The position numbers were made by a program, and so were the translations under genes. From Paenibacillaceae bacterium (GTDB lineage Bacteria > Bacillota > Bacilli > Paenibacillales > YIM-B00363), in contig JAGWXQ010000053.1 of the NCBI GenBank assembly GCA_018969805.1, positions 1 to 8,346 on the forward strand: a stretch of DNA of 8,346 nt, in the 5' to 3' direction. Below the pieces are notes generated by a model. It did not search any database. It was not told the DNA's origin and saw only the letters and a list, made by a program, of their open reading frames with translations. Below are positions 5,142 through 8,346 of this stretch, piece by piece. How positions within the stretch are numbered: the stretch's first letter is position 1; every line of letters starts with the position of its first letter.

Positions 5142-5984
5142 TCACTCCTTCTCCATGCACCTATTCAACTGCGCGTGCGCCTCCGACACGACGCGCTGCA
5201 CCTCCTGCCCAACCCAACGCTGCGCCCACACAAAACTGTGTGTCGTTTTTGTCGCATGCACGATAAATTCGATGTTTCCTTTTGCTCCAGTAATCGGAGA
5301 ATGCGTCAGTGCCCGTACCCCAAGATGTACGCGCGCCATCGCCGCAATAACGATGCGCAATACCGTCCGATGCACGCGCGCATCGCTGACGATGCCCCGT
5401 GCGCCAACATCGGCTGGAAGTGCTTCAAATTGGGGCTTAATAAGCCCAATAAACGCACCATCATCGGGCAGCAGCTGTGCGATGCGCGCAATGAGCAGAC
5501 GCAATGAAATAAACGACACATCTGCCACAATGAGCGTGGGCGGCCGTGCGGAAAACCCATCCAAATCACAGCGCAGAAAGTGGGTTTTTTCCATAACACA
5601 AACGCGCGCATCCGTGCGCAACGACCACGCAAGCTGATTGTGTCCGACGTCCAGCGCATACACATACTGCGCCCCGTGCGCAAGCACACAATCCGTAAAT
5701 CCCCCCGTCGATGCGCCGATATCAAGCACGACACGATCCGTACAATCGACTCCAAACGTATGCAACGCATGCTCCAGCTTAAGACCGCCACGACCGACGT
5801 ACCGCAGCGTTGCCCCTTTCACCGTCACGGGGGCATCGCTCAGGACACGCATCCCGGGTTTGTCCACTTGCTGACAACCAATGTACACTGCACCCGCCAT
5901 AATGAGCGCACGCGCTTTCTCGCGCGACGGTGCGAGCCCTTGCTCGACGAGCAAAACGTCTATGCGTTGTTTTTGGGTCATCAC
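5142..5984 (-). CDS. tlyA: TlyA family rRNA 2'-O-methyltransferase (S4 and FtsJ domains)
   Basis: Encodes 280 aa from GTG at 5984 (279 from the adjacent ATG at 5981). In mycobacteria TlyA methylates ribose 2'-OH groups in 16S and 23S rRNA using SAM; the B. subtilis counterpart is YqxC, often mislabelled haemolysin. Residues 5-60 are an S4 RNA-binding domain (RIDVLLVEQGLAPSREKARALI). The FtsJ Rossmann fold follows: VGRGGLKLEHAL (63-74), SAM-binding motif LDIGASTGGFTDCVL (87-101), ADVSFISL (154-161), LIKPQFEAL (181-189). The catalytic K-D-K-E set is visible as Lys69, Asp155, Lys183 and Glu239. The length fits the family. The start overlaps the dxs stop (GTGA, or TGATG if the ATG is used); GGCGGAG sits 8 bases before the GTG, favouring it slightly. 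It belongs to the tight dxs-tlyA-recN run. Confidence 0.93.
   Translation of the reverse strand: MMTQKQRIDVLLVEQGLAPSREKARALIMAGAVYIGCQQVDKPGMRVLSDAPVTVKGATLRYVGRGGLKLEHALHTFGVDCTDRVVLDIGASTGGFTDCVLAHGAQYVYALDVGHNQLAWSLRTDARVCVMEKTHFLRCDLDGFSARPPTLIVADVSFISLRLLIARIAQLLPDDGAFIGLIKPQFEALPADVGARGIVSDARVHRTVLRIVIAAMARVHLGVRALTHSPITGAKGNIEFIVHATKTTHSFVWAQRWVGQEVQRVVSEAHAQLNRCMEKE
5145..5150 (-). promoter_or_regulatory. Ribosome binding site of recN within the end of tlyA
   Basis: AAGGAG lies 8 bases before the GTG at 5136 and is formed by the last sense codons of tlyA (Lys-Glu). Ribosomes finishing tlyA therefore clear or deliver to this site, so recN is probably translationally coupled to tlyA. 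The position decides the recN start against the earlier in-frame GTG codons. Confidence 0.8.
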
Positions 5985-7858
5985 GAAATGCGCTCCGCCA
6001 TCGGGACGACGCTCCGCACAGCAGCGATCAGTCCATCGACAGTCAATCCCACTTCTGCACGCTGTTGCTCGATCGTCGCGTGCTCGATAAACACATCAGG
6101 AATGCCCATCGTATGCACACGAACCGCCTGCGCATGCTGCGCACACCACTCCAGTACTGCCGATCCAAAGCCCCCCAGCACAGCACCTTCTTCCATCGTA
6201 ATGATCGGAAGTGCTTCATGCGCCATGTCCTCAAGCATGTGCTCATCAAGCGGCTTAATAAACCGTGCATTGACGACACGCACAACAATGCCCTGCGCGC
6301 GCAGCATGCGTGCAGCTTGTACTGCAATCGCCACCATCGGTCCGACTGCCAGCACGACAACGTCCGTTCCCTCTTCAATAATCGTCCAGCTCCCAATGGG
6401 CAACAGCTGCATCGGCGCGTACACGTCCACACCCGTCGTGACATTGCGCGGATACCGCACAGCAACCGGACCATTGATGCCATACAGTGCAGTGTACAAC
6501 ATATGCCGCAACTCTTGCTCATCCATGGGCATCATGACGACCATGTTTGGTACATGCCGTAAATACGCGATGTCATATACCCCATGGTGCGTTTCTCCAT
6601 CGGGGCCGACAAACCCTGCACGATCGATCGCAAAGACGACGTGCGCATGCTGTCGTGCAATATCGTGTACGACTTGATCGTACGCGCGCTGCAAAAATGT
6701 CGAATATACAGCGAAAATAGGCAACAATCCATCAAGTGCCAATGCAGCACACAGCGTCGCTGCATGCTGTTCGGCAATACCGACATCTGCCATCCGATCT
6801 GGAAAGCGTTTGGCAAACGGGATCAGCCCCGAACCGCCGGGCATCGCCGGCGTGACCGCCACGATGCGCGCATCGCGCTCCGCAAGCTCGATCAGCGCCT
6901 GCCCAAACACCTCCGTAAACATCGGTGGCCCTTTTTTCACTTCTCCAGATTCGATTTTGTACGCGCCCAATCCATGCCACTTGTGCGCATCCGCTTCGGC
7001 CGGCGCATACCCTTTTCCTTTCGTCGTCACGACGTGTACGAGCACAGGCCCACGAATGCGTTTCACGTTTTCCAGCGTATTCATCAATGTCGCTACGTCA
7101 TGTCCATCGATCGGGCCGATGTACGTAAATCCCAGCTCCTCAAACAACACTCCTGGAACAAAAAAATATTTCATACTGTCTTTGAGTTTGGTCGCCACAG
7201 ACACGACCAACTCCCCGACAACAGGCATGCGACGCATCATTGAAAAGAAACGACTTTTGGAACGCACATACTTTTGGTTGCTCCGCAATTTTCCCAAATA
7301 ATGATGCAACGCTCCAACGTTTGGAGCGATTGACATTTCGTTGTCATTGAGTATGACGATCATGTCTTTTTTTTGATCCCCGATATGATTGAGCGCTTCA
7401 AACGCCATCCCCCCGCTTAACGCGCCGTCCCCAACGACAGCTACGATGCGGTGCGTTTGCCCCTTTGCATCGCGTGCCATCGCAAGACCCATCGCTGCCG
7501 AAAGCGCCGTGGAACTATGTCCCGCCTCCCACACATCATGCTCCGACTCACTGCGCTTCACAAACCCACACAGTCCCCCACGTTGGCGCAGCGTATGAAA
7601 TCGATCCATTCTCCCGGTCAGTAATTTGTGGACATACGCTTGATGCCCGACATCGAATACAAACCGATCGATCGGGCTATCATAAACAACGTGCAAAGCA
7701 ATCGTCAGCTCGACGACACCGAGATTCGGAGCGAGATGCCCACCCGTCTGTGCCAGCGACGCAATCAAAAATGCGCGCACTTCTGTCGCTAAGGCGATGA
7801 GCTCCGCTTTGGTCAGCGATTTGAGATCAGTCGGGTGTCGTAGTTGATCGAGATGCAC
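5981..7858 (-). CDS. dxs: 1-deoxy-D-xylulose-5-phosphate synthase
   Basis: Encodes 625 aa (B. subtilis Dxs: 633). This thiamine-diphosphate enzyme condenses pyruvate with glyceraldehyde 3-phosphate to form DXP, the entry step of the MEP isoprenoid pathway, also feeding thiamine and pyridoxal. Visible motifs in order: GGHLAPNLG with His41, DVGHQAYVHKLLTGR (69-83), GHSSTALS (113-120), the ThDP/Mg motif GDG (143-145) to NDN (171-173), GPIDGHD (248-254), the catalytic Glu363 in GIAEQHAA, GFVGPDGETHHG (415-426) and AVRYPRN (466-472). The start is GTG at 7858: AAAGAGGGG lies 8 bases upstream and the protein then opens HLDQLRHPTDLKSL like its homologues; the 41 extra upstream codons do not resemble Dxs. 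It overlaps the upstream membrane-protein gene by 32 bp and tlyA by 1-4 bp, so the genes are probably co-transcribed and coupled. Confidence 0.97.
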   Translation of the reverse strand: MHLDQLRHPTDLKSLTKAELIALATEVRAFLIASLAQTGGHLAPNLGVVELTIALHVVYDSPIDRFVFDVGHQAYVHKLLTGRMDRFHTLRQRGGLCGFVKRSESEHDVWEAGHSSTALSAAMGLAMARDAKGQTHRIVAVVGDGALSGGMAFEALNHIGDQKKDMIVILNDNEMSIAPNVGALHHYLGKLRSNQKYVRSKSRFFSMMRRMPVVGELVVSVATKLKDSMKYFFVPGVLFEELGFTYIGPIDGHDVATLMNTLENVKRIRGPVLVHVVTTKGKGYAPAEADAHKWHGLGAYKIESGEVKKGPPMFTEVFGQALIELAERDARIVAVTPAMPGGSGLIPFAKRFPDRMADVGIAEQHAATLCAALALDGLLPIFAVYSTFLQRAYDQVVHDIARQHAHVVFAIDRAGFVGPDGETHHGVYDIAYLRHVPNMVVMMPMDEQELRHMLYTALYGINGPVAVRYPRNVTTGVDVYAPMQLLPIGSWTIIEEGTDVVVLAVGPMVAIAVQAARMLRAQGIVVRVVNARFIKPLDEHMLEDMAHEALPIITMEEGAVLGGFGSAVLEWCAQHAQAVRVHTMGIPDVFIEHATIEQQRAEVGLTVDGLIAAVRSVVPMAERIS

Positions 7859-8346
7859 GCTTCGTACCCCTCTTTCCGTGTGCTCGCTTTCGGTGCCAAA
7901 TACGGATGCCCAATCGCCGTTCGAGCACATAAAAAAATTTCCCCATCCACAACACGATCGGCACTGCATGCGAAATGGCAAGCGACTTTCCGATCGCTTT
8001 GCCCCCGACCATCAATGCCGAAACGATGCCCGAAAATGCGACCGTCATCGCTGTAGCAAGTGGGGACTGGTCTTGCATCGTACGATCCAGCAGCTGTACG
8101 ATCACCATCGTCGAAGCAGCACCCCCGATAATGCCACAAATGTCACCAATGACATCGTTGCAAAAATTGGAGAACCGATCTGCGTGCCGCACGATCGCAA
8201 TCGCTTGCCGAGAACCCCGCACACGCTCCGCTGCCATCGCATGAAACGGCTCTTCCGAAGCCGATGCCGATGCGAGCCCCATCATATCAAAAACGATACC
8301 GATCAAAATAATCGCAAGCACGACAAACATCCCTACGGTGATGGTC
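7827..8346 (-). CDS. CNNM/DUF21-like integral membrane protein (partial, N-terminus outside window)
   Basis: The frame stays open to the window edge, and the codons before the first ATG (8330) are hydrophobic (TITVG), so the real start is probably outside. The visible 172 residues contain about four membrane segments (1-27, 66-87, 97-124, 127-142) and a cytoplasmic stretch with EEPFHAMAAERVRGSRQAI (31-49) and RFSNFCNDVIGDICGIIGG (57-75). These resemble the CNNM transmembrane domain of CorB/CorC-type putative Mg2+ efflux proteins; similar short proteins lie upstream of dxs in other Bacillota. The CBS domains and large C-terminal region of true CorC are missing: the protein ends in a basic tail (KRAHGKRGTKRASR). 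Transport activity is unproven. The stop overlaps dxs by 32 bp. Confidence 0.72.
   Translation of the reverse strand, partial: TITVGMFVVLAIILIGIVFDMMGLASASASEEPFHAMAAERVRGSRQAIAIVRHADRFSNFCNDVIGDICGIIGGAASTMVIVQLLDRTMQDQSPLATAMTVAFSGIVSALMVGGKAIGKSLAISHAVPIVLWMGKFFYVLERRLGIRIWHRKRAHGKRGTKRASRSTTTPD
7867..7875 (-). promoter_or_regulatory. Ribosome binding site of dxs, inside the upstream gene
   Basis: AAAGAGGGG ends 8 bases before the GTG at 7858 and lies within the coding region of the preceding membrane-protein gene, whose stop codon is 32 bp further on. It supports the GTG start over the more upstream in-frame ATG at 7981. Confidence 0.72.

Noticed and set aside
4456..5637. A 393-codon open frame on the + strand opposite recN and tlyA, and similar long + strand frames at 3548-4303 and 5580-6677
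   Set aside because: They are antisense to well-recognised genes, have low-complexity Arg/Cys/Ser/His-rich translations without known motifs, and arise from the GC-biased codons of the real genes.

Overview
The window is a chromosomal segment from a spore-forming member of the Bacillota, probably class Bacilli. The main evidence is spoIVB, the sporulation signalling protease, at the end of a gene series whose order (dxs, tlyA, recN, spoIVB) is characteristic of endospore formers such as Bacillus subtilis. Strong G-rich Shine-Dalgarno sequences and frequent GTG/TTG starts fit this. I cannot name a genus. No RNA gene, insertion sequence, CRISPR array or prophage gene was found.

Left edge to about 1160: the 3' end of a citramalate synthase gene (cimA, + strand) enters from the left. 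It is followed by a gap of about 155 bp with a long, nearly perfect hairpin, then a divergent pair of XRE-family regulators, one of 76 aa (- strand) and one of 140 aa (+ strand). Their 175-bp shared control region is densely organised. A good sigma-A promoter drives the - strand gene and a TATAAT box serves the + strand gene. Two near-identical 15-bp palindromes each overlap one promoter, and an unrelated perfect palindrome sits in the spacer of the - strand promoter. This looks like a self-regulated bidirectional switch and is the most original part of the window.

1163 to the right edge, all on the - strand and read from right to left: a partial CNNM/DUF21-like membrane protein, dxs (isoprenoid precursor synthesis), tlyA (rRNA 2'-O-methyltransferase), recN (DNA-repair SMC-like ATPase), spoIVB, and a lipoprotein with a copper-amine-oxidase-N-like domain and an NlpC/P60 peptidase. 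The first four are overlapping or nearly touching and are probably co-transcribed and translationally coupled. spoIVB has its own 114-bp leader region and the lipoprotein a 155-bp one.

Two departures from the B. subtilis order are visible: the arginine regulator gene ahrC/argR is not between tlyA and recN (only 5 bp separate them), and spo0A does not follow spoIVB, where the cell-wall hydrolase lipoprotein lies instead. The rest is conserved housekeeping and sporulation content, and I see no strong sign of a wholly new multi-gene system.
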